64,000 bases of DNA from Chrysoperla carnea (lineage: Eukaryota > Arthropoda > Insecta > Neuroptera > Chrysopidae): assembly GCF_905475395.1 (NCBI RefSeq), contig NC_058339.1, forward strand, positions 38,387,172-38,451,171, written 5' to 3'. Position numbers and translations under genes: made by a program. Below the pieces are notes generated by a model. It searched no databases and had not been told where the DNA came from. It worked only from the letters and a program-made list of their open reading frames with translations. Shown here piece after piece: positions 13,588 to 28,700 of the stretch; the stretch's first letter is position 1, and every line of letters starts with the position of its first letter.

Positions 13588-13870
13588 TGGACTGCTTGTA
13601 TCATCCGAGTAGATAAATCCATGTTCTACCACCATGAGCGCTGTTGTCCCTACAAAGATTTATCTATTCGGCTTTAAAAAAGTAAAGTTTGATTGAATTT
13701 TAAAAGTGAATTAAACCGCCTAATGACGTTTATATCGATTTTCTTTATACAATGGCAGTGTTTTTTTTTTTATTTTTTATTTCGCTTAGTCGTAACACTA
13801 TAAATTGTCAAACGTCTGTCACGATTTATTGCGTATGGATTCGTCAAGTAAAAAAATGATAAGCAGTCCA
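13588..13870. mobile_element. MITE with short terminal inverted repeats
   Basis: Left tggactgcttgtatcat (13588-13604) is mirrored by atgataagcagtcca (13856-13870), one base longer on the left. About 283 bases, no gene. It contains ccaccatgagcgctgttgtc, which looks like, but is not, a coding start. No clear target duplication. Confidence 0.65.
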
Positions 13871-16659
13871 ATAAATAGGGTTTATATTGCAACCGAAAAT
13901 CTTTTAAGGATTCGAATGAATATAGTAGAATAATTCTATATCTTGTATACAGTTTTATATGTATGCTATATATACTAATTAATTTTTTGTGTGAATAAGA
14001 AAAAAAAATGCTTAATAAGTTTCAACTAATTACTAAAAGAAAATATTTATATATATTATATTATAGTTTTACAATATATTACCATGCGCAAAGGTTTGTA
14101 GGAAAATACGTGCATAATATATTTAAATATAAAAATTATTTTTTGAATTAAAGACCACAAATTTTTCAAAAAGATTTTTTTTATATAATAAAATGAGCGT
14201 GCCAAGATTTATTTTTGATAGTGTGGTCTACTATGTGCTGTCAAAAACAAGGAAAACAATTTTAAGATTATATATCATACATAAACTTTCATATATTTAT
14301 GAATTGATAGTTTCTTAATATTTCATGCGACTAACTTAGAAATCTTAAAAGCTTTTTATTTTTTTGAAAGCTCAACTGATGACTTAATTGCGTGTTTTTT
14401 TTTTCTTAAAGATGACACTCGAACCACCTTGTTCCATTGAAAATAGGTATATTGCATTTTGATGACACAAATCTTACTAAATAGACGTAAACTTAAAAAA
14501 AAATTTAATTCGCTATATCTACTTCAAACAGTTAATGTCAATGTGTTCCTGAATCTATCTGTATACTGGCCAATTCAATTTGACGTTTATGCTAACTGCC
14601 ATTTACTTTGGCGAACAAATTGGTTCAATAGGGCTTTTCATTTTAAAATCACGATTCATTTTTGTTTCGGACTAAATGATTTATAACCAATGTGATAAAA
14701 TGAATAGCAAATATTTTCTATCTTAGTCCAACTTACTGTCAGTCCGAAAAAATAAACTCTGTACTTGCGTTTATGACATGATGAAAAGGTCTATATCGTT
14801 AATAAAATGATCCATAAAGCGGAAGTGATCAGCCTACGTCTGTGTAAACGGAATTTACCATGAGAACTGTATAGGTGTAATCAAATAATTTCGACAGTGT
14901 TTTTATCACTTTAAGCACAATTAAAAGTGCTGCTAAAAGACAATTCTGGTTTCTATTAACCAGAAACAGCTATAGAACTCGTAATTAGAATGTTACTTTT
15001 TGTCGAGTTATTGCAATTTATAATTTGTTTATGCGATAAAATGTTTACCAATTCATTTTTGGAGAAATTCGAGTATTATCGGAACACATTGCATATAAAA
15101 ATCTTGCGTAAGTTCTTAGTTAAACGTTTTTCAATTTCTTTGTAATTTTATTTATTTTGAAAACTATTGAAAATTGATAGAAAACAATACAAATAAAATC
15201 AAATTGTAGTTTTACTATTGGTATTCCTTTCAGCTGAAGTTCTAGCTGCGTTATTCAATTGCAATAAAACTTGGGAAAGAAAATATTTCCAGCTATGAAA
15301 TTGATTTTTGTAGTCAAAATATCAAGATTTAACGAAAAGTTTGACTGTTTTAATAAATTTATGAATATGGTTGGAGTTATAGGTATAAAGGTATAATATA
15401 AATTCCACCTTTTCTCTATGATTAGCTATAAACGTCTACTGATATATCTCGCATGCGTATTTTTTCTATGTTGAATTTCAATCAACTTCATAATTTCCAT
15501 GAAAGTTATGTATCGCTGCTGAAAAATGGAGTGACATAAACAAAAGAATATAAAATAAATAAAAACACATACCAAATCACACTATTTGTTCATAACAAAA
15601 TCATCGGGCCGCCTTTTTTTTTAACTATATAGAAATCGATAAATTGTAGTAAATTATTTTAATAAACGTTCCTTAAAGTTGTTCATTTTCTTTTATACAC
15701 AAAAAAAATTTGAATAAAGATGAGATTTTGATATTATTTATGTATTAAAAATAGTCATATAAATTAAAATAAATCATTGCAGGTTATGTTATTAAGAAAA
15801 ATCCACGCACGTTATTTCGGAATATATTTTTTTTTTCGTATTTCACAAAAATATTGCTGAGAGGATAAAACGGGGGGGTGAGAAAAAGTATATATAGATC
15901 GATGATTGTGAGATAAGAATACATTTATAAATATCTATAAGTAATTAAGGCCATGGAAACCTTGGAAGTATATCATCAATAATTAAAATTATTCTCTATT
16001 TAATGCCTTCATTTTGTTTAATAAACGTTTTTTTTAAATGCCATTGTTTTTAAATTGACCTGTGCTAAATGTTACAAAAAATGTTTTGAGCATATCTTTT
16101 TTTAAAAAATTGTTATAATCACAATATAAATATTATATTTATTGTTTATAGAGGTATTTGTTAAAAATTAAATCGTTGAATACCACTTATCGATCACTTT
16201 TACATCGATTTGTTTTCACCTCAAAATTTCTGTGATTCGTATTAACTCTGTTTTTATAATAGATTTAAAATTATGTTTAAAATCACAATTAGCAAATGTT
16301 TTGTTTGATTAGAAGATTTTTTTGGATTTTAATATTATTTTTAATTAGCAGAAAGGCAATCAATTTGTTTTTAATTAATATAATTAATAATAATCCGAGA
16401 TAGAAATTAAACCAAAGATAAAATTTGTATTTTGTGTGAAAGTGTGTGTTTTTCATTTCTTTTTTTAATAGCGTTGTCGTGGTCGTTTGAAGCTGTGTCT
16501 TAAATACATAACGCAAGCTTTTGAGCGTTCAGCTATTAGATCATATAGTTGGGTTTCGACAGCTAAACCGCTGGCATTCGTAAGCAGAGGTAACAGAGGT
16601 AAAATAGGAAATGATGGAGCGGCGACAGTAAATGTACTGATGTTTAATGTTTCCCATTG
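13871..16659. other. AT-rich stretch 3' of the main Glut1 stop
   Basis: On the minus strand this begins with the presumed Glut1 3' untranslated region below 16660; its composition stays less AT-rich down to about 16480. Poly(A) signals cannot be singled out among many aataaa-like words. No other gene seen. Confidence 0.5.
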
Positions 16660-16751
16660 TCAAACGGCACTATTTGGGAATCTTGGAGGCGGCAATGGGG
16701 GCGGCGGTCGTTGAACGGCTAATTCATCACGAGAAGAATGCTCAGACGCAG
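16660..16751 (-). CDS. Glut1: Glut1 terminal exon: proline-rich tail with PDZ-ligand-like end
   Basis: Acceptor tttccag, then CT completes an alanine codon; reads [20 protein letters not shown] then PPRFPNSAV and stop TGA (16660-16662). RPPPPLP and PLPPPR fit SH3-ligand patterns of both orientations, and the final S-A-V fits a class I PDZ ligand (S/T-x-hydrophobic). Mammalian GLUT1 also ends in an S-x-V type PDZ ligand, so conserved scaffold binding is a reasonable inference. The G-rich plus-strand frame at 16487-16714 is the antisense shadow of the proline codons. Confidence 0.65.
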
Positions 16752-19700
16752 CTGGAAAATCATATTAAAATACACATAGATACATATTTTATATATATCT
16801 GTAAATCTACAGATTTTTATGTGCTCTTTTATGTTTGTAAAAATTTTAGAAATTTTATTTAAGCTTTAAATTACCCTAAAAATTTGTTATTTTCAGAATT
16901 TATTATATTTTTAGTTGAAAAATTTAATTATATTAATTTTTAATACATTCGGTTTCATACACGACATTGCATGATACAGATTCGAAGAACTATCTGGTAA
17001 CATAATTATGATAGCTTTAAGCTTCCGCTCAAAACCGAGCGGGAAGCCGAACGTATTATTATTTCATTTTAGTAACAACAATTGAAGTAGCACAAACATC
17101 TTATTTTTACACATTTAACGTGTATAATTGCATTTAGTAGTGTTTTGGCCAAAGAGTTGTGTTTTGACCACTGTATTATTCAATAATTTAATCCTTTTAT
17201 GAAAACAAGACAGTAGTACCGATTTAAACATTTCTGTGTGTATTTTGTATAGGTGAATATAATAATAACTCCAAATGTATTAAAACTAATACACTATAAA
17301 TGCTTTATTATTGGATTTTAAGACTAACAAAGGCTCTATCTAGCGATAGAAAAAAGGAATATAGTTTGCAATGTTCATAGATATATAATATTTAAGGGAA
17401 ATGTTTGTTTACAATCTTGTAAACCATACGCACATAGAAAAGAGTGCAGCACATTAAAATGTATAATAAAGTAGGTATCTTTTGCCTTTTGATTCAATGA
17501 AAAAATGAGATGAGTTAAGTTTAAAGTATAGTTTGCACTTTTTTTACTCGTGGCGCTGACATCTTACCGTTAAAATCGAATAACGCAGCTTTCCTAAATT
17601 AAAAATTACACACAAAAATATATAAAAGGTTAGGTACTATACTTAATTACACACATAAAATGTGTAAAAATAACACACTTGTTTTTAGAATAAGTGAAAA
17701 ATAATGTATAAAGAGTATCCATCCGATTCTTTAAATGATAAGTAAATAAAATCTGAAAATATAAACGTAATCTAAATAAAAACTCATGCACGTGCCATTA
17801 TGAGACTTTGAATAAAAATAAAATTTACTAAAATATTTTGGTCATATCACCATAAATTAATTCTCACAAACATATACATTTATTATTTGCTCACACGGTG
17901 ATCGGCGGACAGCGTGATCCATGAGAAAATTAACTTCAGATGCGTAAGATTATTAAAAGCGGAAAATGTTACTTGATTTCATTTCAAAACTCAAAGTTTT
18001 CTTTCACGCCGTCCGCTAATCGCCACTTATCTAGGACGGCGATGTTTAAGCTATTATGCTAGAAAGCATGTTTACTCCCATTTTAAATCATAAAATAAAT
18101 AATTTGTTATCAAGATTACAGTTAAGAGAGCTTACACTTATAAAATAGTAAAATCAAGTGAGAGGGAATACAGACACAATAAAAAAATCAACACGACTTA
18201 GTAATTGAAAAAAAATTGTGTCCTGGTTCTAATTATCCGTGTTGAAAGTAGTAATTGAATGTGCTTGTAAAAATCAGGCGAAATTATTACAAAAAATTTA
18301 AATTATTCAATTTGATCCAAAATTTCACTTTTAAAACTAACTTTTAATCTATTTTGGATTGTAAATTTCTCAAAAATATAAAAAATAATACAAAAACACC
18401 CAGACCTCGAAACATTAAATTGAATAATTTACAATTTCTGTATTTAGATTACGAAAAATTTGAAAACTAGTTTACGAACAAAGCCAAAAAAATAAATAAA
18501 CTATGGTTTAATTGTGCATTTAAAAATTTTCACAAAAAGAAATATCTAATTGTGTTTGTTTAGGATCCAAAAAACAAAAATTTCTATTAAGACATGTATT
18601 TAAATCTGAGTACCCCATTAAATACCAAAAAGTTAATCAGCCGCATGATTTTTTTCTTATCCTAAAAGTTTTAAAGAAAAATATTTATGAAAAAAAACTT
18701 ATGAAATTACAAAACTCCCAAATACGTTTAGTAGTTTCATTGGGCCTTGTATTTGTCACATATTTCACCTGTAATAAACCTAAAATGTAGAGCTTTGTAT
18801 TTTTCAAATAATATAAAAGCTAATCGTTAGTTTATTTATTGCGGTTATATAACGCTTGATATTAGAAGTATTTTATTTATCAGTTAAAATTTAACTAATT
18901 TTAAGCAATTTTTAGTTATTTATAAAAAGCAGTTTTAGAAATCAATATTAAAAACTTGTACTGAGATATTTTCACATTTTAGAGGAAACTTTTGGCATAT
19001 TTTTTATAACATAACCTTTACAAGGTTCTGATAACACAACCTTTAAATTTGTGGTTCTAATCATGGAGGTTAGAGAGTCTTTTTAACCTCCATGGTTCTA
19101 ATCAAAAAAATTTAATTTTTAAGTTAAATATCTTAGTACGTCTTATATACAATATTCATAATATGATTTCTAGTGAAAGTTTGGCTTTGTGTATTATTTT
19201 GATGTGGATCATATTTTAATTTTTTATAGCATATTTTATACAGTTTGCAAAATTTAAATGAATATATTCAAAAAATATGTTAATCAAGAATGGTCGCGTT
19301 CAGAAATACTTAACTTATTCAATGAGCGATCATCTTCCAATCTGATGTTAGAACGATTAGAACTACAATCGTTCATTGAACGAGCAGTATTTTTAAACGC
19401 GATCGATCATATAACTCAAAATGTTTGATTTACATATTACGAATAAATTCTTAAATGTGTTTATGTAGCAGTGAAGTAAATCGTTGTCTGTCATTAGTAA
19501 ATCGTTAACTAAAGTGTGCTTTCAAAAGTGTATGATTTGTATCTGATATAGTGCTTTCTGTGTTTTTTATTTCACTTTTTTGTTTGTCTGAATTATTTAA
19601 TACCTGGCACGGTAGCATATGCTGAATGTCTCCGAGGATTGTATGTACTTCGATATAAACTCCGTTCAAATGGATTTGGGATTACATGGGGTACAAAGAC

Positions 19701-22700
19701 ATTTTCATCTATAAAATAATTGATGTTAAAATAAATAAATGTAGAGAAAAATCGACGAAATCTCTTTCTCTGCCTTGTCACCATCCATTCCAAATTTGGA
19801 TGGAAAAAAATTTTAAAAAAATAAAAAATAAATGTAACAAAACATGCTAATATTGAAGATTTTTGAAACATTTAATCAAAAATTACTCTACTATTCTGCA
19901 CTAGATTTCATGCCCCTTTTTTCAGTTTATAATTTATTTTAATTTTTTATTTTCCACAAGTACGTTAAAATTTGCTATTTTTCATAAGATTATAATTTTT
20001 AATAGAATACATAACCAAAACAGACTTCTGTCAAACATGACATTCATTAGATGTCATGTCTAAAAGAAACTTAACCTAACTATTATAATTTTATGAAAAT
20101 TACAGTTTGTCCCCATAGTACGATTTGTTTAATGATTTCTTGAAGAAACGCGAAAAATTTGATCTTCAAGATTCATACAAGTGATGTGAGTTAATTTTTT
20201 GTATAATGCCGAAAATCATGCGTAAATTCGAATGCATGGTAAAAAAAATTTTCGTCCAAGATTTGCATTGATAAAAAAAAAACTAAAAAATTATATTAAA
20301 AAAAATTATTGTGAATTAAAAAAATGATTATTTGCATAATTTGTTTCTGTTCATTTTTTATTTTTGAATATGTCTGCTTACATGACTCAGGTTGTGATTT
20401 CTCGTCGGCGACCATGAGCGCAGACTGCTCTGTGCCGGGTAGATGCTGCTCTAACGCATTCACACAGTTTAGCATACTCCTGTAACAGAGTAACATACCA
20501 CACGCCCCTAAATATTATCATGAAGTGAATAATAACAAACTTATGAAATTATTTGTAGGTTTATCTTTTCGTAAATTGCGCCATTTGTCTATTCAGAAAA
20601 GAATTTTCGTGATATCTAACCCGAATGACAAGTATTCCTTGGCGCATACGTACACATATTTATATATATAAGGAAAAAAGGAATATTTTAGAAAGGAAAG
20701 GTTCGCGAACTGAATAGATAAATGGCTTTAAAAAATAAAAAACAAAATAATAAAAATAAAATATAAATTTTATTTAAAAACAATAAAAATTAACAAATAA
20801 CTAATAAAACTTCTTAAAAATATTTTAGGGGCCATCTTTTCGTTCATCAAGAGTTGTCTGGGTGCTGAAAATTTGTAATGTAAAAATAAATAAAAAAAAA
20901 ATTCAATAAAATCGGTTTTTGCTTTAAATGACTAATTTTAAATCATATTTATTGAGAGAATCTGTTTAAAACGAATATTATTTTAACGATTTAAGTTGTA
21001 GCAGCCTTTTATTTTAATTTCTGTTTTTAAATTGTTTAGGTTAAGTATTGCACTTAATATATTGAAGGCTGGCCCGAGGACTGTCATGTTGCAACGGTCA
21101 GCTAGCCATGCATATAATAATTATAATTAATTACATAATTATATTAAAGTTAAATAATATTTAATTAGTACAAAACTTTAATCAAAACTTTCACTTTTAA
21201 TTTAATGACTGGATTTGAACAGCTTTAAGCTACGTTTAATATATATAAACCACCAGAGTATTCCTAATAGCATTAAAAAATAAGTTGATAAGCAAACACC
21301 AGGCATATCAGGATTATGAGTCTTGTCAGGCAGGGCTTATTCGGGCAGCTGAAATTTTTTTTATTTAATTGTTTGATAGTAGAAAGGGGATGGGAGAAAA
21401 TTCTTATTAAAATATATAGGGAAATTATGATGTTTTTTTTAAGTAGTTATCAGTTTTTCTCTTGTTTGCAATTCTTTTATATAAAGAATTGTGTTTTGAT
21501 GGAGAGAAATCATGCAAGAATTTCGTATTTTTATTTTCTGAATACATGCTTAATGAAATGGTACGTGCTAATTATGACTTACCCGTAGAGTCGACTATCT
21601 CGTAAACTGGACCTTAAATATTATACATAAAGTTATTGCAATTGATACAAATCGATATTTCTAAAATTACTTCGATTCATCCACTTGAGCTTTTATAAAT
21701 TTATGTATAATTTCGGGAAGAAGAAATTATACAAAAATGCACCGACCTCCTTTATCGTTTTAGAATTGCAATAGTACAATTCAATTGAACTCCGAGATCC
21801 TGAGCATTGCTATCAATATACTGGTCTACATTTTCGTCTTGATATTTAGGAGCACAAATCACAAAAAGCTCTTTGCGATATAGGCATTGTTACTTTACGT
21901 TATATGGCTTATTCCAATCTCATTTACGTCTCCTAATTTGGATGGAAATCGATTTTTAAAATATTTGCTTACGTAGCCTTACGTTAGAAATAGTACTGGG
22001 ACACGGAATGTGCATGATATATAAGAAATATAGATAAGGGCAGTTAGATTTAGATTTGACGAACAGGCGAAAAAAAGTATGAAAAATTGAACGGGCCAAA
22101 GGTAGCAATTGTTCAATGACAAATTATTATCTCTGATATAAAAGGCAAACTTGAGTATCAACTTTCAACAGTAATATTGTAGTTACCAATAAAATATAGT
22201 TCTGTCAACATATTCGCCGATGGAAAAAAAGATAATTTCAGGAAAAAGCTGGAAAAAACTGTATATCTTCAATAATAATAGTTCTGGTTTCTCGGATACA
22301 TATAAGAAAGCTGAAATCTCTAAATTATTTAAAGAAAAGAATTTAAAAAGAAAGAAATAAAATCAAATACAATAATTGACAGTTTACGAGATGGTTAAAA
22401 TACTACCAGCTTCCTTAACCTTGTTAAATCCAAACTACCTCTAAAACGTTAATGCAAGTTTATTATGTAATGAAGTAGATGAATCGATGGAAAATGTTTG
22501 ATAAAAAAGAGATTACCTGCCGTTCCCATGTCTAAACAAGGCAAGGATTTCTTCGAATGTTTTATTTTTAGTTTCTGGAACTTTTTTATACGTAAATGTC
22601 CAAAATATTGCTAGAAAAACACTAAATGGCAGGAAAGTATAATTATCCAAAGCTGCCTGTAAATTCAAAGTACAAAAAAAAATATTATTTCCTTAAGAAT

Positions 22701-25700
22701 GATAAAAACGAAAATTATTTACCTTCATTGTAGGAAAACCAATTCCAACACAAAAATTTGTTATCCAATTAACTAAAACGGCAATTGACATTGCTGCTGG
22801 TCGAGGTCCTTGTGAAAATAATTCGGCAGTAATCATCCATGGAATTGAACCGGGCCCAACAGCAAAGAATACAACGAAACTGAGTATTGATATAACCGAT
22901 ATATACGACATCCAGTCAATCATTTCCTGAACATAACCAAAGAACTCCTATGAGAGGTTAGTACCGTGTTCATACTTTCCTGCGCTCACTGGAGGTTTCG
23001 ACAAATAAAAATCGCGAATATTTCATCATGTATCATGCGTCTGGTTTTTGGTTTTTTTTTATGGAGGTCTAACGGTTTTTTCTCTTTTAATACGCAATCA
23101 AAGACTAAATTACATTCATCACTAAATTTTAATTAAATTACAATTCTAAAAGAAAACATGTTTATTTTTTTGGTTGTAAGCAAATTTTTTTTTGAAGTAT
23201 TTTATTATTTTTATTTTGTTGAATTAATTTGTTAAACTAATCAATGAAAGCATTTTAAGTGCTTATTTATACAAGAAAGTGATCTTTAAATGCGTTCCTC
23301 ACTATCAAAAATACGTCCTTGAAGTGCTTGCTTTACATATGTATCCGTAAACGGCAAAACTGGAAATTTAAGCTTAATAGAGTACTTAGCTCACTGAGAG
23401 TAGCCTAATAGACTAGACGCTGTTTTTAAAATCGCATTTAGAGCTTTGCCCACTTTAGAGTTAAATCTCTAGTAGTAATCTTCGGATAACAGTCGAATTT
23501 GGATGAACGAATAATTGAGAAAATTAATTCCCAGATATGGCCATTTTAGCTTTCGAAACATTCTTTCTATGGGTGAGAAAAGGAACCATCTATATGATAA
23601 AATTGTTTTCGATGTCTAGATTTCTAAAACTAAGCCAAACTCTCGTACTATACCTTTATAAGTCCGAGTTGAACGTAATTATTTTCTATTATTTATGATG
23701 CTTTCTAAATTTTGTACAACGCTTAATCATACTTGACCATGGCCTATTGTGACAACGTCGGAATGTCAAAATAAAAAATGTTTTTGTTAAAATTGGTTAC
23801 GTGTAAAAATATCCGGATTCTATTTCTTTTGCTTATCCAAGATCGACTGTATTTTAGTTTTGTGGTCTCAAGTAGTACATTACATCTTGCGAGACTATTC
23901 GTCTACGTCTCAAGATTGCATATTATCTTTATTTTTAAAATAAACAAATGTGGCAAACCGCATATCTAGACAGTAATAGACTGGATTTTTTTATTAGTAT
24001 TGAAATATTTGCTACAAAGTCACGTGAAGTATCTAAATTTTATTCAATAGAAATCTATCATATCCTTGATTTAAGGAACACATTCAAGATTCCTGTATAT
24101 ATTAGTAGTGCTATGAAAGCTGTTTTATAAACCTTTAATAGTTAGAATTTGAAAACAGTAAAACCTCCACCATGTTAGTTTTAAAATGTTTTCCTTGTAA
24201 AATGTATATCAGTTTTATGAAAATGTTCGGTTTAAAGCATGCATTGGATAATTTTTTGCAATGAAATTAAATAATTCGAGCTGTAGAACCGCCTCAACTT
24301 CTTCATCGGGGCGATGTAAAAAAAAACATTATCGGATAAAAAATATGTCTTTATTTGACTGACACAACCTGAACATTTTCTATAGAAAATTTCATGATGA
24401 ATATTAGAGCGAAAGTTCGAAATGATCACAATAATTATCCCGTAATCCTCAAAACACTTCTAATTTCATTGCAAAAAAATGGTGGTTGAGTTACAAAATT
24501 TTGTTAAAAATTAATTTGATTATGTTTGTTAATAATTTTGAATTTTGTTCAATTTTTTGTGGTTTTGAATTTGTGTGACTTAAGGTGTATGTACAGCGCA
24601 GCGGCGTCTCTCCTCCAGTCTTGTCAGGAAAGTTTTCAGCATTTTAAGAGAGGGCGAGACGTAAAAAAGCAGTGTGGTGAGTTAAGCATAGGTGAATTAG
24701 AGCTACTGAGATTCGGATGTAATGGAAATTTTGACGAAATATATTAAGATTGACGTTAACGTTGGCTAAAATAATTGATCTACATTTTTAAATAGTTCAA
24801 TTTTTTACCATACGAGCGTACTAATCTTATAATATAACGTTTAAATGGAGGGCCTATAAAAATAAAAATCTTAGAAAGAAAAATTTTGAATGAAGAAAAG
24901 TTAAGACAGATATTATTAAAAGATATAAGAAATTTTTAATTAGAAAATATTTCCTCGTTTTTTTAATCTATACCATCATTTACTGTAATAATAGACAAGC
25001 ACATTTCTGTCGAGAGCTTAAAAAATACAATGTCTTTTCGTCGTATATAATATGTAACCATTTTTTTCTGGGTACAATTTTGTATACATAAAATGTATGT
25101 ATTTTTTGGTCCGTAATTTAGAAAGTTTGTGTTGGGTGCAAAGCCATAAAGTTACGCTAAGTGTGTAAGGTATAATATAATTTTAATATTTTTTTAAGGT
25201 AAAATGTAATATTAACTACAAGATCCTTTAAATTGGTTTAGGAGAAATTGGATCACAAATCTGCGAAATAAAAGACGACTAAAAAAAGAATCCCCGGTCT
25301 TTTAAAAGAAAAATTTTTCGGAACATTATTGAACACGTATTAAGCATAGGCTGCTCTGGGAGGATATATAATTTTGAAATGCGGAATCTCTATGCATACT
25401 TGACTCAACACGACTCAATCTAAGAATATTATACGATTCGAATACTATAGTGTCTCATAAAGAAATTAACGAAAACAGCCCTTGGAATACACAAGAAGAA
25501 GGGGTAGGTCATAGTTACAATGAATTTATTAAGCCGGCAAGGATAAAAGCACGCAAGAAGTTGACGCCAAAGTTTATGTCAAAATTGACGCAATTGAAAA
25601 ACTATTATCGAGGTAGCAAAATCGCTTGAGATTTGGAGAAACTTCTTTAGGATTAAACATTAAAAATTTGTTCAATTTAGGACATTAAATATGAATTTAT

Positions 25701-28700
25701 AATCGAAGAATTCCGATAGCCAAATTTTCTCGAATATAAACGATTATATGTAATAAGAGTATTAGCTAAAGTAGCAGCGTAGTATTCAACATTCTTTGAG
25801 AATATTTACGGATACAATACTCGAATTTACGGCAAATTTTAGCATTTGTATTTTGACGTTTAACTTATAGGTTATTATCGTGTTTATTGGTGCTTGTTTA
25901 TTTTACATAATTACAAAGAAATTCGCAAATTCTTTATCGAAATTCTGGTCAAATTACTCGAGATGTAGTTTATGTTATATCTTGATCAATTTCTCTAAAA
26001 CTGTTAATTTTAGAACTTCGTAATGACTGAGATGATTAGAATCAAATTTTAGGTAATTTGACCGAAATTTAATTTCTATATAAAATTTGCAAGGTCTTAA
26101 TAAAAAAATTCATTAAAATAAAATAAAATAATGAAATGATAAAGGTAGAATTTATAAAGTGCAAAAATTTGATTGAAAATAGATGAAAGTTGATTGAAAG
26201 CAGGTTATTTGTGATGGTTTATTGTATGCAAAATAAAAATAATAAACATGCCGGCAAATGGATAATATCAACAAACAAAAACGTATTCTTGTCTGATGAT
26301 ATTACATAATTTTTGTTACTTAAAAACTAAATTATTTAATATAAAATTATAATATCCATAATACACTTCTGGATGGAAAAAAATTCATTCACAACCTTCC
26401 AAAAATCAGTCATTATAATTCTATATTAAATTATCGGTTAGATTTTATCAAACATTTTGATTATTAAATCATTAAATTTTAATGTTTGATTTTAAATCTA
26501 AAATGTTTTATCATAAAAATTTGAATAACATTTTAAAGAAATATCCTCCTATATCCTCGATTATTGTCCTAAATAAAATCGTTATGTTATTTTAATTTAG
26601 ATTTCAGCTGCTAAAGTTGTACAAAAAAATTATTTTGTTGTAATAGACTATCTAAGTATTATGTCATAAATATTATAATTCCATTCAAATTGATTCAGTC
26701 CTACGCAAACGTTGTATTATTATTATTATCTTGTATTGCTGAATGCTAATGGAGTAATGGCGCCCGCTGAGTAATTAAGTTATTGTTTCATAAGCCATTC
26801 AAATAAAACCATAATAATTCATTGAATTAATGGTTGTATTCGTTTCCGCTTACACGCTGTTAGCACTCTCACACTGTTATAGGTAGTATATTTTTGAAAA
26901 ATGCTTAAAATGGTTGCCGAATTTCCGAGTCCGGAGCCTCCAATTAAGCTCTTAAAACATCGAATTAACCTGAACGTCAATTTTGCCTTCTTCTATGTTT
27001 GACCGCTTACATTTGTTGGGAAGCATAAGAAAACTGCCAATTCATGTATTAGATAGTCAAAAGATTGAGATACATAATTTATCTCAATAGACAAGCATTT
27101 TCGAATACTTCGTTCGATTTTGCCGATGCCAAACAACTTACTAAAACCGAATTTGCTATAATACATAAATAAATCTAGCCACCTAAAGTTCATGTTTTTG
27201 CTATTTTCTTAACTTTGCTTTTGTCTAATTTTGTTCACGAACTGGACGGCACTCTTTTATGACATAAGCATTTAGATAGTCCGTTAAAAAAGAGCAATTC
27301 CTTTTCTCAAATTTCAGAAGAAACTGAAGAGTAGAATATTTTTCTACATTCATAAAGCTATACCATAAGAAAAAAATTTTCCTGTGAAAATTAAATGGCT
27401 TTATATACAGAGTAGCGTAAAATGAAAGTTTTAAAGGTTTAAACCGTAACTTTCATTTTGCGCTATCCTGACAATCAAATTCTTAAGAGTTTTAACTTTT
27501 TAAGAATTGAAACGATTGAAAAAAAAACTTTTTAGGCATTATAAGCACTAAACATGAAATAACACAAACTTATTTCCAAGAAATAACAACTCTTTGACAA
27601 GTGCAAAAGCCTAAAATAATTTATTTTGTCGCGATGATAGATTTTTTGTTGAAAAAATTTTATCAATCTATCAATTTGATAAACAATAATTACTCCTTTT
27701 TGTGGCAAAACAGAAGCTTATAAATTATCTTGTTATTACCACAAAATAAAAATAAAAATCACACGTCTCATCGCATATCATGCTAAATTTTTTATGAAAA
27801 GTTTGCCTTCATCATGTAAAACGCGCCTCCATAATATAATAGATATACTTTCCATAAAAAATTAACAATAATTACGATTGTTGCAAGACGCATATTAAAA
27901 ATAGGTATAATTTTTCATTCAGCGTGTTACTGTGGACGAAAAACTTGTGTATGGTACAATTTTTGTACATAAAATTCAAAAGCGTGATCCGTGATGACCC
28001 TTTTTATTAAGGTTTATTCTAGTACGTTAATTGAAAAATTATACCTTTGAAATTAAATCAAATACCGTAGTGTAATATCTATTTAGCTATTCTGTGGCTT
28101 TAATTTTGTACAAAGCATAAAATCACGTGTATGTTATTAAAAATTTTGAATATACTCACGTAACATTTCATCAGAAAATACTAATTTTGACATTAAATAT
28201 TCGAATCATTCAAACAAGAATAGCTATAATATACTGGAAGCTTCTAAATATATGCAAAAATATAAGAGAAATTCTCCGATTAAAATAGTTATTAAAATTT
28301 AAGAAATTCGACAGCAAATATACACAAAAAGAGTCAATATATTATCATAAACAAGTTAGCGCCAAATGTTAATATTAAAAAAAATTATTTATCAAAAACT
28401 TGCTCCTAAAATGCTCTTTCAGAATATTCAATTGCTTCACTTAAATGATTTAATTAATTAGTTAATAATTGTATATTCTGAAAGAGCATTTCACGAGCAA
28501 TTTTTTGATAAATAGTTTATTTTATATGTTAATATTTGGCGCTAACTTGATTTTGTTCAGTATATTTTATAACTCCATCTTATATTGAAATTTCAATGAT
28601 TTTTTGTTTGTTTAATCAACATTTTACAGCAGCATACGATTGCAGCTGAAACGAATGTCTGATCAATATTTAACAAGAGTATTTAAATTTTGCCTTAAAA

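Noticed and set aside
13622..13650. ccatgagcgctgttgtccc as a coding start
   Set aside because: Inside a MITE, frame closes quickly, no splice context.
16487..16862. Gly-rich plus-strand frames (GGGNGGGGR)
   Set aside because: Antisense of the proline codons of the Glut1 terminal exon.
17021..17047. gcttccgctcaaaaccgagcgggaagc hairpin as a terminator or microRNA
   Set aside because: Stem only about 10 bp; intrinsic terminators of this type do not apply in an insect intron and it is too short for a pre-miRNA.
24526..24747. 73-codon plus-strand frame in a GC-richer patch
   Set aside because: No recognisable product, no supporting splice sites, and it lies in a Glut1 intron; composition alone is not enough.
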